From Mojavia pulchra JT2-VF2 (lineage in GTDB: Bacteria; Cyanobacteriota; Cyanobacteriia; Cyanobacteriales; Nostocaceae): 64,000 nucleotides of DNA. Positions 9,071 to 18,561 of this stretch are shown here, in pieces. A program made the translations under genes and the position numbers. Every line of letters begins with the position of its first letter. Position 1 is the stretch's first letter. Below the pieces are notes generated by a model, which ran no database searches, was not told the origin of the DNA, and worked only from the letters and a program-made list of their open reading frames with translations. Where the stretch lies: positions 105,526-169,525 of the forward strand of contig JAHHHN010000013.1 in the NCBI GenBank assembly GCA_019359325.1, given 5' to 3'.

Positions 9071-9931
9071 GTGAAAAACAAGATTTTTGCAGCAATAGTT
9101 GGCTTTTTAACTTTAATTATGGTTCTTCTTGCATCTCCCACGCAGAGTTATAATCATTTAACTCAAATTAATGAACTCTATGTTTTTGGCGATAGCCTTT
9201 CAGATACAGGCAATGTATTTCAAACCACAAATGGAGTGTATCCTCCAAGCCCTCCCTACTTTCAAGGGCGTTATTCTAATGGCTTGGTTTGGGTAGAATA
9301 CTTAGGCTCTAAGTTAGGATTAAGCAAGGAAAAAAATATTAATTTAGCCTATGGTGGTGCTACTACTGTCAGCGGTATAATTAATGGAGTGCCAGGAACG
9401 TTAGCGCAAGTTTATACTTTTACAAAAGTTAATCAAACAATAAATCCAAATGCACTTTATGTGATTTGGTCTGGTGCAAATGATTATCTTTCGGGCGCTG
9501 CTAATCCTACTTCTGCGATCGCCAACTTATCAAATGCGGTTCAGTCTCTTCTAAAAGCAGGAGCCAAAAAAATCTTAGTTGTTAATTTACCAGATTTAGG
9601 TAAACTTCCAGCAACCTCCAATAATTCCAACTCTAGTATTCTCACTTCTGTGACCAACTCACATAATTTGGGATTGGCTAAATCTATTGATTTGTTGAAT
9701 CAAAAGTTGGTTGCTGATACCAAAATTATCCAGCTTGATGTCCATTATCTATATCAAGAAGCTATTTCTCAACCAGAAAAATTTGGGTTAAAAAATGTCA
9801 CTGCTGCTTGTCTATACAATCTTGCTAGCTGTGAGAATCCAGACAAGTTTTTATTCTGGGATGGCATTCATCCAACAACCGCTGCTCATCGCATCTTGGC
9901 AGAAGCTGCATTAAAAGCACTTTCTGAATAA
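9071..9931 (+). CDS. Secreted SGNH/GDSL-family lipase or esterase
   Basis: A signal peptide (about 1-27, hydrophobic core FAAIVGFLTLIMVLLASPT) leads into a complete SGNH hydrolase. Block I is FGDSLSDTGN with the nucleophile Ser42, block II a Gly in AYGGAT, block III GAND, and block V DGIHPT with Asp264 and His267. The 286-residue size matches the thermolabile-haemolysin/phospholipase-like GDSL lipases that act on phospholipids or other esters outside the cytoplasm. The start is a GTG at 9071; a Shine-Dalgarno AGAAGAG sits just before it. The natural substrate is not predictable. Confidence 0.88.
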   Translation: MKNKIFAAIVGFLTLIMVLLASPTQSYNHLTQINELYVFGDSLSDTGNVFQTTNGVYPPSPPYFQGRYSNGLVWVEYLGSKLGLSKEKNINLAYGGATTVSGIINGVPGTLAQVYTFTKVNQTINPNALYVIWSGANDYLSGAANPTSAIANLSNAVQSLLKAGAKKILVVNLPDLGKLPATSNNSNSSILTSVTNSHNLGLAKSIDLLNQKLVADTKIIQLDVHYLYQEAISQPEKFGLKNVTAACLYNLASCENPDKFLFWDGIHPTTAAHRILAEAALKALSE

Positions 9932-10286
9932 ATATTCAATTAGCCTATGTTCAAAATCTCTAAATAATTCAACAATTTTAAAAAATGCAAATTATCGGTT
10001 AACTTCAGAAAATACTGAATATTCTGCTGCCAGAAATTCAGGATCTATTCTACTAATAGCTCCTCCAACGGGATCATTTGATTGAAGTTGTCTGACAGAA
10101 GCAATTAGCAGAATCTGTACCTCTTGATTCCAGCCAACTATCAAATAAATGGCGCGGTTCTGGACAAATAAAACCGTTTTGCGCTTTGCAAGACACTTAC
10201 CCAACAGATTTATCCTGCTTCACAACATCCACTGATGGAAAAATTTTCTCTTCGTGCGCTGTCAAGCAAATAAAAGGAGTAGATTA
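9932..10286. other. Interval between lipase and esterase genes
   Basis: The + strand shows nothing until the Shine-Dalgarno sequence AAAGGAG at 10273-10279, which belongs to the esterase gene. The - strand carries the weak hypothetical frame at 9992-10204. Confidence 0.4.
9992..10204 (-). CDS. Possible small hypothetical protein
   Basis: A 70-codon frame starting at TTG has protein-like content (hydrophobic YLIVGW and ILLIASVRQL segments, then an acidic end) but no family I know. There is no Shine-Dalgarno sequence and the frame may be the remnant of a longer gene, since it is open for several codons upstream without an ATG. Confidence 0.25.
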   Translation of the reverse strand: MGKCLAKRKTVLFVQNRAIYLIVGWNQEVQILLIASVRQLQSNDPVGGAISRIDPEFLAAEYSVFSEVNR

Positions 10287-11009
10287 ATGATTCAAGATAA
10301 GCACAGAGAACAGGAAAGGCTGGCAGCGATGACAGGACGTTTGCTAGCACGACCGATGCAGCCAGCGCCAAATATAGCACCACTTGGTTTGCAATCATTG
10401 GGGCTGGAGGATACGGAACGCGATGCTCTCCTCTACGTACCTAAAAGCTACCAGCCAGATAAACCAGCACCACTAATGCTGATGTTACACGGTGCTGGTG
10501 GTAATGCATATGGTGGTTTGGCTCCATTCTTACATCTTGCTGATGCTGCCGGACTCATCTTACTCGCGCCTGCTTCACGCTTTAATACGTGGGATCTTCT
10601 GTATGGGGAGTATGGGGCCGATATTGCCTTTATAGACCGGGCATTAACGCAGACATTTAGCCGCTATGCTGTAGACCCAACCCGGATCGGGGTTGAGGGT
10701 TTTTCTGACGGTGCTTCTTATGCTCTAAGTGTAGGTATTACCAATGGTGATTTGTTTACTCACGTAATTGCGTTTTCGCCTGGGTTTATGGCACCGCAAA
10801 AACGGCATGGGGAACCGCGAATCTTTATTTCCCACGGAAAATGGGACAACGTTTTATCAATCGACCGATGCAGTCGTAAGATTGCGCCACAACTGCAACG
10901 TACTAACTATGATGTAGTTTATCAAGAGTTTAATGGTTTTCATACCATCCCCACAGGTGTTGCACGTTCTGCACTAACTTGGTTTAACAAAAAAGGCACA
11001 GAACGCTAA
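10287..11009 (+). CDS. Alpha/beta-hydrolase, phospholipase/carboxylesterase or PHB-depolymerase-like
   Basis: The 240-residue cytoplasmic-looking protein has an oxyanion-hole HGAGGN motif, the nucleophile elbow GFSDG and, near the C-terminus, the catalytic His in FNGFHTIP. The elbow Asp in place of the usual x in GxSxG is seen in the phospholipase/carboxylesterase and feruloyl-esterase-like groups. The ATG at 10287 follows AAAGGAG by eight bases and is preferred to the in-frame ATG at 10254. It lies 26 bases short of the convergent GGDEF-EAL gene. The substrate is unknown. Confidence 0.8.
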   Translation: MIQDKHREQERLAAMTGRLLARPMQPAPNIAPLGLQSLGLEDTERDALLYVPKSYQPDKPAPLMLMLHGAGGNAYGGLAPFLHLADAAGLILLAPASRFNTWDLLYGEYGADIAFIDRALTQTFSRYAVDPTRIGVEGFSDGASYALSVGITNGDLFTHVIAFSPGFMAPQKRHGEPRIFISHGKWDNVLSIDRCSRKIAPQLQRTNYDVVYQEFNGFHTIPTGVARSALTWFNKKGTER

Positions 11010-11040
11010 ATTGGTTGGTACATTTTAGTGTCTTACCTCT

Positions 11041-13680
11041 CTAATACTTTGCTTTTTCGTCCTGAAGAATTTCTGTAGCTTTTTCGGCACAAAGCGGTCG
11101 GTGAAACAGGTAACCTTGTACATTCTCGCAGTTGATAGATTTCAAGAATTCTAATTCCTCTGGCTTTTCTACACCTTCTGCGGTGAGCTTTAACCCCAGA
11201 CTCTGCCCCAAGATCACTATCGCTTTGACAATATGAGCTGCTTTAATATCCGTCGTCAATTCTTGGATAAAAGATTTATCGATTTTCAGATGGTGAAGCG
11301 GTAACAGCTGTAGGCGCGAAAGAGAAGAATGACCTGTACCAAAGTCATCGATAGAGAGGTAAACGCCCATCTGCTTGAGATCCTCTAGTACTTTTGTGGT
11401 GAACTCTAAATCCTCAATAGCGGTTGTTTCTGTAATTTCTAACTCTAAAAATCTTGGTTCTAAACCTGTCTCCTGCAAAATTTTGGCTAAAGTCTCCACC
11501 AGATTTGGTTGACGGAACTGTTTAAGAGAGAGATTGACAGCGATCGTGGAAAAAGGTAATCCTGCATCTTGCCAAGCTTTATTTTGGCTACAAGCTGTTC
11601 TTAGCACCCATTCTCCAATAGGGACAATCAATCCACTTTCCTCGGCGAGGGGAATAAAGACACTGGGTGCTATCAGTCCCATTTCGGGGTGTTGCCAGCG
11701 CAACAAAGCCTCCATGCCAGTAATTTTTCCCGTTGCGATATCAACCCGCGGTTGGTAATACACCATCAATTCTTGCCGTTCTAGGGCATAGCGCAAGCTC
11801 TTGTCTAATGTCAGCAGTTCAGGAGTCTTGACACTAAGCGAATGAGTGTAAAACTGATAGTTATTCCTACCTGCGTCTTTTGCATAATATAAAGCTGCAT
11901 CCGCATGTTGAATTAGAGTTTCGGCATCAGGGCTTTTGTCATTAAGCAGAGCAATGCCGAGGCTGGCGCTGACATAAAGTTCGTGCCCTTCTATCTCAAA
12001 TGGATTTTCTAAGGCTTGTAGAATTCTCCGGGCTACCTGTGTTACCTCTTCAAGAGAATTTACTTGGGGCAGTAAGATGGTAAATTCATCACCCCCCCAA
12101 CGAGCAACGGTGTCCCCACCTCTGAGGCAATCTCTCAATCTTTCAGCTACAGATTTTAATAAAATGTCTCCCAGTGTATGCCCTAGAGTGTCATTGATGA
12201 CCTTAAAACGATCTAGGTCTAGGAACATTACAGCCAGACTGTCCTGGCTCCGAGCCGCATTAGGTAAGGCTTTAGCAAGTAACTCATTAAACAGCAGGCG
12301 ATTGGGTAACCCAGTAAGCAGATCATGAAGAGCCTGGTAGCGGATTTTTTCTTCTACCTGCTGACGCTGCCAAGCGCCACTGATACTAGCAGCCATCGTT
12401 AAAAGGGTGGACTCTTCGTGCCTTGACCAATGACGCTCTTTTGAACAGTCTGCCAAACCCAGGTAACCCCAAAACTTTTCTTCTAGGCACAGAGGTACTA
12501 GGAAGATAGATTGAATGCCATCTTGGGTAAGAACTTTTTGTTCAGAGATGGGAAATTCTTGGGTAAGTCCGCGAATGGAGTGTCCGCAGGAGAGGGTAGT
12601 GTACCAACGCTCTAGCCCTGAAGACTGATAAGGCTGATTCTGCCAGTGATAGCGCGATGCCTCAAGTCCTAAGCGTGTCCATTCAAACCGCAGGCTTACT
12701 GCCAGTTCCCCCGTAGTAGGGTGGAGCTCGTTCTTGAAGAGGTAAGCACGATCCACCTCGGCAGCTTCACCTAGTAAAGTCAGAGCTTTCTCAATACCTG
12801 CCTCATAATTCATTTCTACCAACAAATAATTGGCGGCTTCAGCGACTGCCTGTAGCAGGCGATCGCGCTGGCGCAACTCTGCGGCTGCTTGCTTTTGCTC
12901 TGTAATATCCCTAACAATAAAAGTTCTAATTAAATCGCTCTCAGGAAGGTAATGTACGGATTGTTCAAAAACTTCCGTGCCAACTTCTACCTCACGAACA
13001 AAAGAATTTCTCTCTCGACTCTGAATTGCACTCAACAGCCCTGCCATAATTGGGTGCTGCTTTCCGGCTTCCCTGAGTTGAGGAAACTTCGCAGATGCAG
13101 CTGGATTGAGATAAATGACTGTTCCCTGTGTATCTATTTCAATTATTGGATTCGGGATAAGTTCTGGGAACGATGCTAGCCGAGCTAGTACTGTCTCACT
13201 AGCTCCTTCAAAGTTAGAATCGGGGCTGACAAAGGTTTCAAAGGGATTGGCGGGATTAGCTTGGGCTGACAGAAAGCCAGATAAGTCTTCAACTGCACAA
13301 GATTCAGAGAAAGCTTTTTCTGACAGATTGGAGATAGCATAGTATTTAGCATGAACTTGATTGTTGCCAAAGGCAATCATATCTCCATGTTGGAGATTGT
13401 GAGAAAAGCATTTATCGCCATTTACAAATAAGCCATTAGTACTTTTTTTCCCCTTGAAGTCACCATCAATAATCCGAAACCCATATTGCTCGGTTTCTGG
13501 AATAGTTACCCGTAATAAAATGGCATGCTGCCTCGATACTGACCGAGAACGAAGGACAATAGCGTTACTAGAATCCCGCCCCAGGGAATAAGTAGCCTCT
13601 TGAAGGGGCATAGTTCGCTGTCCTTGTAAATCTTGGATGACCAACAAGTGGCGTATTTTATCCCGTTCATTTGGTGGCAT
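11041..13680 (-). CDS. FHA-PAS-GAF-GGDEF-EAL bifunctional c-di-GMP enzyme
   Basis: The 879-residue protein starts with an FHA phosphothreonine-binding domain (about 25-115, with GR, SRQH and TNG motifs), then PAS (about 170-262), GAF (about 275-440), GGDEF (about 447-610) and EAL (about 620-872). The GGDEF signature is intact at 529-533 and an RxxD product-inhibition site lies at 520-523. The EAL domain keeps EALLRW, the DDFG loop, the Lys in KID and the late Glu in EGVE. Both cyclase and phosphodiesterase activity are therefore possible. FHA at the front of such an enzyme implies docking to a Ser/Thr-phosphorylated partner. It has no membrane segment. The gene is monocistronic apart from a possible 50-codon frame 46 bases upstream. 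Confidence 0.92.
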   Translation of the reverse strand: MPPNERDKIRHLLVIQDLQGQRTMPLQEATYSLGRDSSNAIVLRSRSVSRQHAILLRVTIPETEQYGFRIIDGDFKGKKSTNGLFVNGDKCFSHNLQHGDMIAFGNNQVHAKYYAISNLSEKAFSESCAVEDLSGFLSAQANPANPFETFVSPDSNFEGASETVLARLASFPELIPNPIIEIDTQGTVIYLNPAASAKFPQLREAGKQHPIMAGLLSAIQSRERNSFVREVEVGTEVFEQSVHYLPESDLIRTFIVRDITEQKQAAAELRQRDRLLQAVAEAANYLLVEMNYEAGIEKALTLLGEAAEVDRAYLFKNELHPTTGELAVSLRFEWTRLGLEASRYHWQNQPYQSSGLERWYTTLSCGHSIRGLTQEFPISEQKVLTQDGIQSIFLVPLCLEEKFWGYLGLADCSKERHWSRHEESTLLTMAASISGAWQRQQVEEKIRYQALHDLLTGLPNRLLFNELLAKALPNAARSQDSLAVMFLDLDRFKVINDTLGHTLGDILLKSVAERLRDCLRGGDTVARWGGDEFTILLPQVNSLEEVTQVARRILQALENPFEIEGHELYVSASLGIALLNDKSPDAETLIQHADAALYYAKDAGRNNYQFYTHSLSVKTPELLTLDKSLRYALERQELMVYYQPRVDIATGKITGMEALLRWQHPEMGLIAPSVFIPLAEESGLIVPIGEWVLRTACSQNKAWQDAGLPFSTIAVNLSLKQFRQPNLVETLAKILQETGLEPRFLELEITETTAIEDLEFTTKVLEDLKQMGVYLSIDDFGTGHSSLSRLQLLPLHHLKIDKSFIQELTTDIKAAHIVKAIVILGQSLGLKLTAEGVEKPEELEFLKSINCENVQGYLFHRPLCAEKATEILQDEKAKY

Positions 13681-13726
13681 GCTTCTTCCTCACATTCTCA
13701 TGTCTTTGGGTTTTCTTTGGAAAATA

Positions 13727-13879
13727 CTAATCTAATAAGTCCTGAGTTCGCATTTTAATTTCTTCGAGAAACTGATAACTTGCATCATTCTCAATAACCA
13801 TAGGATGGGTACTGTCCACAACGTAAAAATAAGGGTTTGAGCAAAAGGTAGGTAGTGCCGAGCCTACAAAAATTGCCAT
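13727..13879 (-). CDS. Possible 50-residue protein or remnant
   Basis: ATG to TAG gives 50 residues, beginning MAIFVGSAL and ending EEIKMRTQDLLD. The second half has a good helical acidic pattern and looks like the end of a real protein. It lies on the same strand as, and 46 bases upstream of, the FHA-GGDEF-EAL gene. I do not recognise the family; it may be the tail of a truncated gene. Confidence 0.35.
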   Translation of the reverse strand: MAIFVGSALPTFCSNPYFYVVDSTHPMVIENDASYQFLEEIKMRTQDLLD

Positions 13880-14974
13880 AAAGCAACTGGTGTAAGATAT
13901 GAGCTAAAGCTACTCAATCAACTTGATCAGTTCAGTATTGATGGGAGGATAGCTGGCAGTTATTCCAAGGATTAAGCGTCTGGAACGAAATGCCCAGTTA
14001 TATAGCCAGTTTTCCCAATGGGAGTTCTAGCAGTTTTCCCAATTCTCTAATAAGATTGGATAATTTAACCTAACGGTAACAGTCCTCAACTTTTTTCTAT
14101 ATTCACTACCCAGAATAAAATTAAAATCCTCAGATCATATATGGTAAATTTGCGGATTTTTTTAAGTTTTAGGAAATTACAACAACAAAAAACTTTATTA
14201 GCGAGTAAATCAGGATGACACTTGATAATTCTTACATTATAATTACAAGAAAAACTATTTTATTTTTGTTATAAATTCAAACATATATTCTAATTATTAT
14301 TTTAAATTATATTAATTATGTCTGATTGAGGGAAGGTTGGAAAAAAGCTTTTAAAACCTCTTTTGTGGCTACAGATGCTCAAACTCTTCAAACTGATACG
14401 GTCTGTAGCTGTTAGCTTCGCAAAAATGTTAAATGTATTTGCTGCTGACAAACTCTTTAGGATTTAGCTACGTTAGTTGCCCAGTATTTTACCAACCCTA
14501 CTGGTTTAGAAAGTAAAGTTTAATTGCAAGAAAAATACGCTTCCATTCAATAGTGTTAATTTATTAATTGAAGCTACAAAGCTTCCCTGGCAGATCCAAC
14601 AGCCAAAGTCCAAAGGTTAAACTAAGTTAAGAGGTGAAAAAGCTGTTTCAACATCTGTCTCGACATCTAACAATAACACCCAAATCGAACGCTTGCATTT
14701 CCTCAAACTAGAATTTAAGAGGGGGCAATGTGACTGATGGATGAATGACATTAAAAATCTAAATTCAATCAGTATAACCCTAAATAATAGTCATGAAAAA
14801 GAGGAAATAAGTAAGCTAATAGGAATTTGGGTGTTGTTGTTTTAAATATTGTTTAACTGATGCGAAAATTTGATAATTTATTGTTGGCGATCGCACTCTT
14901 CATTGGCAACTAATATTATTCAATATTTAACATAACCCAATAGTTGAGTATTCCTGTTTTCATATAGCCTATTG

Positions 14975-15009
14975 AAAAAGGCAGAACTGAAAAGCGTTCT
15001 GCCCTTTTT
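14975..15009 (-). terminator. Rho-independent terminator of the Mn-catalase gene
   Basis: AAAAAGGCAGAAC and GTTCTGCCCTTTTT form a long stem with an eight-base loop. Read on the - strand, the stem ends in a run of T, 28 bases past the catalase stop. The symmetric A/T arms could also stop transcription from the other side. Confidence 0.85.
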
Positions 15010-15037
15010 GCTAAGAAGATGTAGGAGTATTTACAGA

Positions 15038-15985
15038 TTAAACATCTTTGCTTTCAATCCTGACAGACTCAACTAGAGGAGGTGCGCTACCACCATTACC
15101 CGCTTGTTTCTGTGCCTGTGGAGTTTTGAGCGTACCATGCAATCTTGGATCAGGCTGTGGTGGTTCTGGTTCTGGGCCTAATGGTTGGGGTTTTGCAACA
15201 TACTCAAACTCTCCTTTACCATCCATTGAGGGGCCTTTTGCCCAACGACCTTCAGAACTTTCAGTACCTTCAGAGTGGTTCCAGAACTGATAGGAAACCT
15301 CGCGTTTTTCCAATTCTAATGGGAAGGAGCTGGGAACTGGAGTGCTATCCAGTCCAGAACTTTCTATGTCTTCGATGGCCGCTAACCACTGGTTTTGATG
15401 CATGGTGTCACGGGCAATTAAGAAGCTTAAAGTATCTTTCACGCCTGGGTCGTCGCTCATTTCATACAAACGTATTGCTTGTAAACGTCCCTGAGATTCA
15501 GCATGGAGATTAGACCGGAAATCTGCCAATAGGTTACCGCTAGAGGCGATAAAGCGACCGTTCCAGGGATAGCCAACACTGTCAGCTGGCTGGGCACCTA
15601 AACCAGTGACAATGGTATGCTGGGGGTTCATAGCAGCCGCAATTACATCTGTAATTACATCCCGTGGGTTAGAACCACCCATAACAGCGCCCACAAGTGG
15701 ATCGCCCGCACCTTGTTCTTGTAGTTTGAGCGGTGCTTTATCCAGCAGATGAGCAATCAAGGTGGAGAGAATCTCAATATGCCCAATTTCCTCAGTACCT
15801 GTGTCTAGCAGCATATCCCGATACTTGGCAGGCCCGCGACTATTCCAGCCCTGAAATAGATACTGCATCATCACGGTCATTTCCCCAAACACACCACCGA
15901 TAAGTTCCTGAACCTTCTTGGCGTAGATTGGATCTGGTCGTTGTGGTGGTGTGTAATACTGCAATTTCTTGGTGTGATAAAACAT
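15038..15985 (-). CDS. Manganese catalase
   Basis: This non-haem catalase splits hydrogen peroxide at a dimanganese centre. All five expected metal ligands are visible: Glu35, Glu66, His69, Glu163 and His196, the first three in the same numbering as the Thermus enzyme. The C-terminal tail (about 270-315) is Pro/Gln-rich, as in other cyanobacterial members. The ATG at 15985 (MFYHTKKLQY) is the family start; an upstream in-frame ATG adds 14 residues without similarity. It is the last gene of a stress-related run on the - strand and is followed by a strong terminator. Confidence 0.95.
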   Translation of the reverse strand: MFYHTKKLQYYTPPQRPDPIYAKKVQELIGGVFGEMTVMMQYLFQGWNSRGPAKYRDMLLDTGTEEIGHIEILSTLIAHLLDKAPLKLQEQGAGDPLVGAVMGGSNPRDVITDVIAAAMNPQHTIVTGLGAQPADSVGYPWNGRFIASSGNLLADFRSNLHAESQGRLQAIRLYEMSDDPGVKDTLSFLIARDTMHQNQWLAAIEDIESSGLDSTPVPSSFPLELEKREVSYQFWNHSEGTESSEGRWAKGPSMDGKGEFEYVAKPQPLGPEPEPPQPDPRLHGTLKTPQAQKQAGNGGSAPPLVESVRIESKDV

Positions 15986-16215
15986 GATGCTTCCTAATTG
16001 ATGAAATATTGCAATGGCACAAATCACATATTTTTGTTGCCTTTGTTTACTAGGAAACTAATTAAAACTTTCATCTACATCAGCCATGAGTCAGAGAAAA
16101 TTGGTATAAATTTTTAGGGAAATTTAGAACCACAGATACACACAAATAAACACCGATAAATATAGCCAATTTATCGGTGTATTGCTGTGTTGATTGAAAA
16201 TTTTATTCTTAAAGT

Positions 16216-16557
16216 TTAATTCTCATCACGACCATGAACTTGAGCAGGCGGACTAGTTGCCTCAACTGCGGTAAACGGTTCTAAAATCTTGTACGTATGG
16301 TTTGCTCCTTTGGGCACAACCCAAGAATTTCCAGGTTCTAACAAAATAGTTTGCCCTTCGATATGTAACTCAGCACGACCATTAATTACATAACCAACTG
16401 TTTCATAGTCGCGTGCAACTGGCTGTTTGTCTTCATTGGGTTGTTCATCTTCCCAAAGACGCATAGCAACAGATTTGCCAGAGGCAAGATACTTCTGGCC
16501 GAGTTTACCTTTAGGGGAATAGGTAGAGTCTACTTTTTTAACGCTGGTGTCACTCAT
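16216..16557 (-). CDS. Cupin-domain protein
   Basis: The 113-residue protein is a single small cupin barrel. The second cupin motif is visible as PGNSWVVPKGANHTY and the first as an ETVGYVINGRAEL stretch, where the usual His-x-His pair is not obvious. Metal binding may thus be altered. It starts 15 bases after the stop of the upstream alcohol dehydrogenase and is surely co-transcribed with it. A role in binding a small metabolite or in redox stress is a guess from context. Confidence 0.8.
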   Translation of the reverse strand: MSDTSVKKVDSTYSPKGKLGQKYLASGKSVAMRLWEDEQPNEDKQPVARDYETVGYVINGRAELHIEGQTILLEPGNSWVVPKGANHTYKILEPFTAVEATSPPAQVHGRDEN

Positions 16558-16572
16558 AGTTCAAGAATTTCC

Positions 16573-17742
16573 TTATGGTTTGAGTACAACTTTGATGCAG
16601 TTATCTTGCTTGTGCTTGAAAATTTCGTAGGCGTGGGGTGCTTGTTCTAGAGGTAGGCGGTGGGTGATAACAAAGGTTGGATCGATTTCGCCTTTTTGGA
16701 TATGTTCTAACAATGGTTTTAAATACCTGTGGACGTGTGTTTGTCCCATTTTGAAAGTTAGGCCCTTGTTCATGGCCGCACCCATAGGTATTTTGTCCAA
16801 AAAGCCACCATAGACTCCTGCAATAGAGACGTGACCGGCTTTAGCACAAGAGACAATGACTTGTCGTAATGCTGTGGGGCGGTCTGTTTCTAGGCGCACT
16901 GCTTGCTTAACTCGGTCATACACCGCCATAGCATCTGTACCGTGCGCTTCCATCCCCACTGCATCAATACAAGCATCAGGGCCACGACCACCAGTCATTT
17001 CTTTGAGTGCTTCACCTACATCTACTTCTTCGTAGTTAAGAACTTCAGCTTTGCCGTAATCTTTAGCCATTTGTAGGCGTTCGGGGATGCGGTCAAAGGC
17101 GATAACACGTTCTGCACCTAATAAATAAGCGCTTTTGATTGCAAATTGCCCGACCGGGCCACAACCCCAGACCGCAACGATATCACCGGGTTTGATGTGG
17201 CAGTTCTCCGCTGCCATGTAGCCTGTAGGGAAAATGTCGGTTAAAAATAAGACTTGTTCATCCGTTAAACCATCGGGAATTTTGAACAAGCCGACATCGG
17301 CAAAAGGTACTCTGGCATACTCTGCTTGCCCACCAGCGTAACCACCCAATAAGTGCGAGTAGCCAAATAAACCTGCTGGTGAATAGCCCATTTGCTTTTC
17401 TGCTAACCAAGCATTGGGGTTAGAGTTATCGCACAAAGACCACAAATCGCGCTGGCAGAAGAAACAAGAACCACAAGAGATAGTGAAGGGAACAACTACG
17501 CGATCGCCTACCTTTACGTGTTTTACAGCACTGCCAAGTTCAACGACTTCCCCCATAAACTCATGACCAAGGATGTCGCCTTTTTGCATTGTGGGAATGT
17601 AGCCGTCGTAAAGATGCAAATCAGACCCACAGATTGCTGTTGAAGTAATTTTGATAATCGCATCACGCGGGTTAATCAGTTTGGGGTCAGGAACCGTGTC
17701 CACCCGCACATCGTTGGCTCCATGCCAGCAAACTGCTTTCAT
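16573..17742 (-). CDS. Zinc-dependent alcohol dehydrogenase (formaldehyde-dehydrogenase-like), copy 1
   Basis: The 389-residue enzyme belongs to the medium-chain dehydrogenases, near the glutathione-independent formaldehyde dehydrogenase/threonine dehydrogenase group. It has the catalytic zinc Cys in [16 protein letters not shown] with the His/Glu pair, a four-Cys structural zinc site ([15 protein letters not shown]), and a Rossmann motif [12 protein letters not shown] second copy of equal length lies 0.8 kb upstream on the same strand. The cupin gene follows after 15 bases. Function is likely detoxification of an aldehyde or alcohol; the true substrate is unknown. Confidence 0.88.
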   Translation of the reverse strand: MKAVCWHGANDVRVDTVPDPKLINPRDAIIKITSTAICGSDLHLYDGYIPTMQKGDILGHEFMGEVVELGSAVKHVKVGDRVVVPFTISCGSCFFCQRDLWSLCDNSNPNAWLAEKQMGYSPAGLFGYSHLLGGYAGGQAEYARVPFADVGLFKIPDGLTDEQVLFLTDIFPTGYMAAENCHIKPGDIVAVWGCGPVGQFAIKSAYLLGAERVIAFDRIPERLQMAKDYGKAEVLNYEEVDVGEALKEMTGGRGPDACIDAVGMEAHGTDAMAVYDRVKQAVRLETDRPTALRQVIVSCAKAGHVSIAGVYGGFLDKIPMGAAMNKGLTFKMGQTHVHRYLKPLLEHIQKGEIDPTFVITHRLPLEQAPHAYEIFKHKQDNCIKVVLKP

Positions 17743-17811
17743 AGTTATTAATCCTTAGACTTTAAACATTATTTGGTTTGCCAGACTTAATTTCCTGATT
17801 ACTTCTAATTA

Positions 17812-17835
17812 AGAGACGCGATTAATCGCGTCTCT
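17812..17835. terminator. Perfect palindrome, likely terminator
   Basis: AGAGACGCGATTAATCGCGTCTCT reads the same on both strands. It lies 100 bases past the stop of the repeat-bearing secreted protein gene (- strand). Palindromes of this sequence type are also dispersed repeats in Nostoc genomes. Confidence 0.55.
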
Positions 17836-17935
17836 CTACAATTAATCAAGATATTGCCGACAATTAATTGTCATTCAATGTTTCATGGTTTCTACACCTG
17901 TCATGCTATCTTCTAGCTTCATCTTGGTAGTAACC

Positions 17936-18508
17936 TTATCTATTTGCACCGCTGGGATTGACGACTTCTCCTACTTTGCTTTTTACTGACTGTATAAACT
18001 CTTTTGTAGCTCGAGGAGTTTCTTCATCCAAATTTAGCTTTTCGCGCACATTGTTAGCAGTTTGTTTCAGATTATTTTGGGCATTCTCAACCTGGTTATC
18101 ATTCCTGATACTTTGATTGCCTTCATAGTCAGGAGTGCCTTTATAGTAAATACCCTCTGGTGATTTGACTGTATTACCAATATTGCCACTATTACCACTG
18201 TTGCCAGTATTGCTAGAAAACTGGCGATCGCTATCAAAATTGCGTCTGGGATTATTGTCAGTATTTGGGTTTAGATTATCTAAGGCTTTTTCAAACAAAT
18301 TCTTGTCATTGCTGACGTTACCACTGTTGCCACTATTATCGGGTGTTCCTTTGTAATAGATACCTTCTGGTGATCTCACGTCGGCTTGTGCCAATATTCC
18401 ATTATTATAGCCGAAAGCTTGTATTCCCAAAAACGCCAAACCGAGCAGGAAAACTACCGTAATCCGGCGCACAATTACATTTTGTATCCAAGAAAATACA
18501 CGTGTCAT
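17936..18508 (-). CDS. Secreted protein with duplicated SPEGIYYKGTPD motif
   Basis: The 190-residue protein has an N-terminal hydrophobic export segment (about 15-42) ending near AQA. The exact 12-residue motif SPEGIYYKGTPD occurs twice, at about 46-57 and 116-127, separated by Asn/Ser/Gly-rich linkers (GNSGNSGN). The C-terminal third is a charged amphipathic helix region. The N-terminal pattern matches the two lipoproteins at 38460-39683, and I place all three in one LEA-like, low-temperature/stress-type cyanobacterial family (DUF6658-like), with moderate certainty. It is sandwiched between two alcohol dehydrogenase paralogues. AGAGGA precedes the ATG. Confidence 0.65.
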   Translation of the reverse strand: MTRVFSWIQNVIVRRITVVFLLGLAFLGIQAFGYNNGILAQADVRSPEGIYYKGTPDNSGNSGNVSNDKNLFEKALDNLNPNTDNNPRRNFDSDRQFSSNTGNSGNSGNIGNTVKSPEGIYYKGTPDYEGNQSIRNDNQVENAQNNLKQTANNVREKLNLDEETPRATKEFIQSVKSKVGEVVNPSGANR

Positions 18509-18561
18509 AGATATCCTCTGTTGTATTTCAATGTGTGTGTTGTTAATAGCTATGAGCTATT

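Larger units (their letters stand above)
13681..15037. other. 1.36-kb gene-poor interval with coding debris
   Basis: Besides the small frame at 13727-13879, short runs of protein-like translation occur on the + strand at about 14350-14425 (a run including FVATDAQTLQTDT) and 14625-14735 (a run including STSNNNTQIERLHFLK), each closed by stops and lacking starts. They suggest old decayed genes. The strong terminator of the catalase gene closes the interval. Confidence 0.45.
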
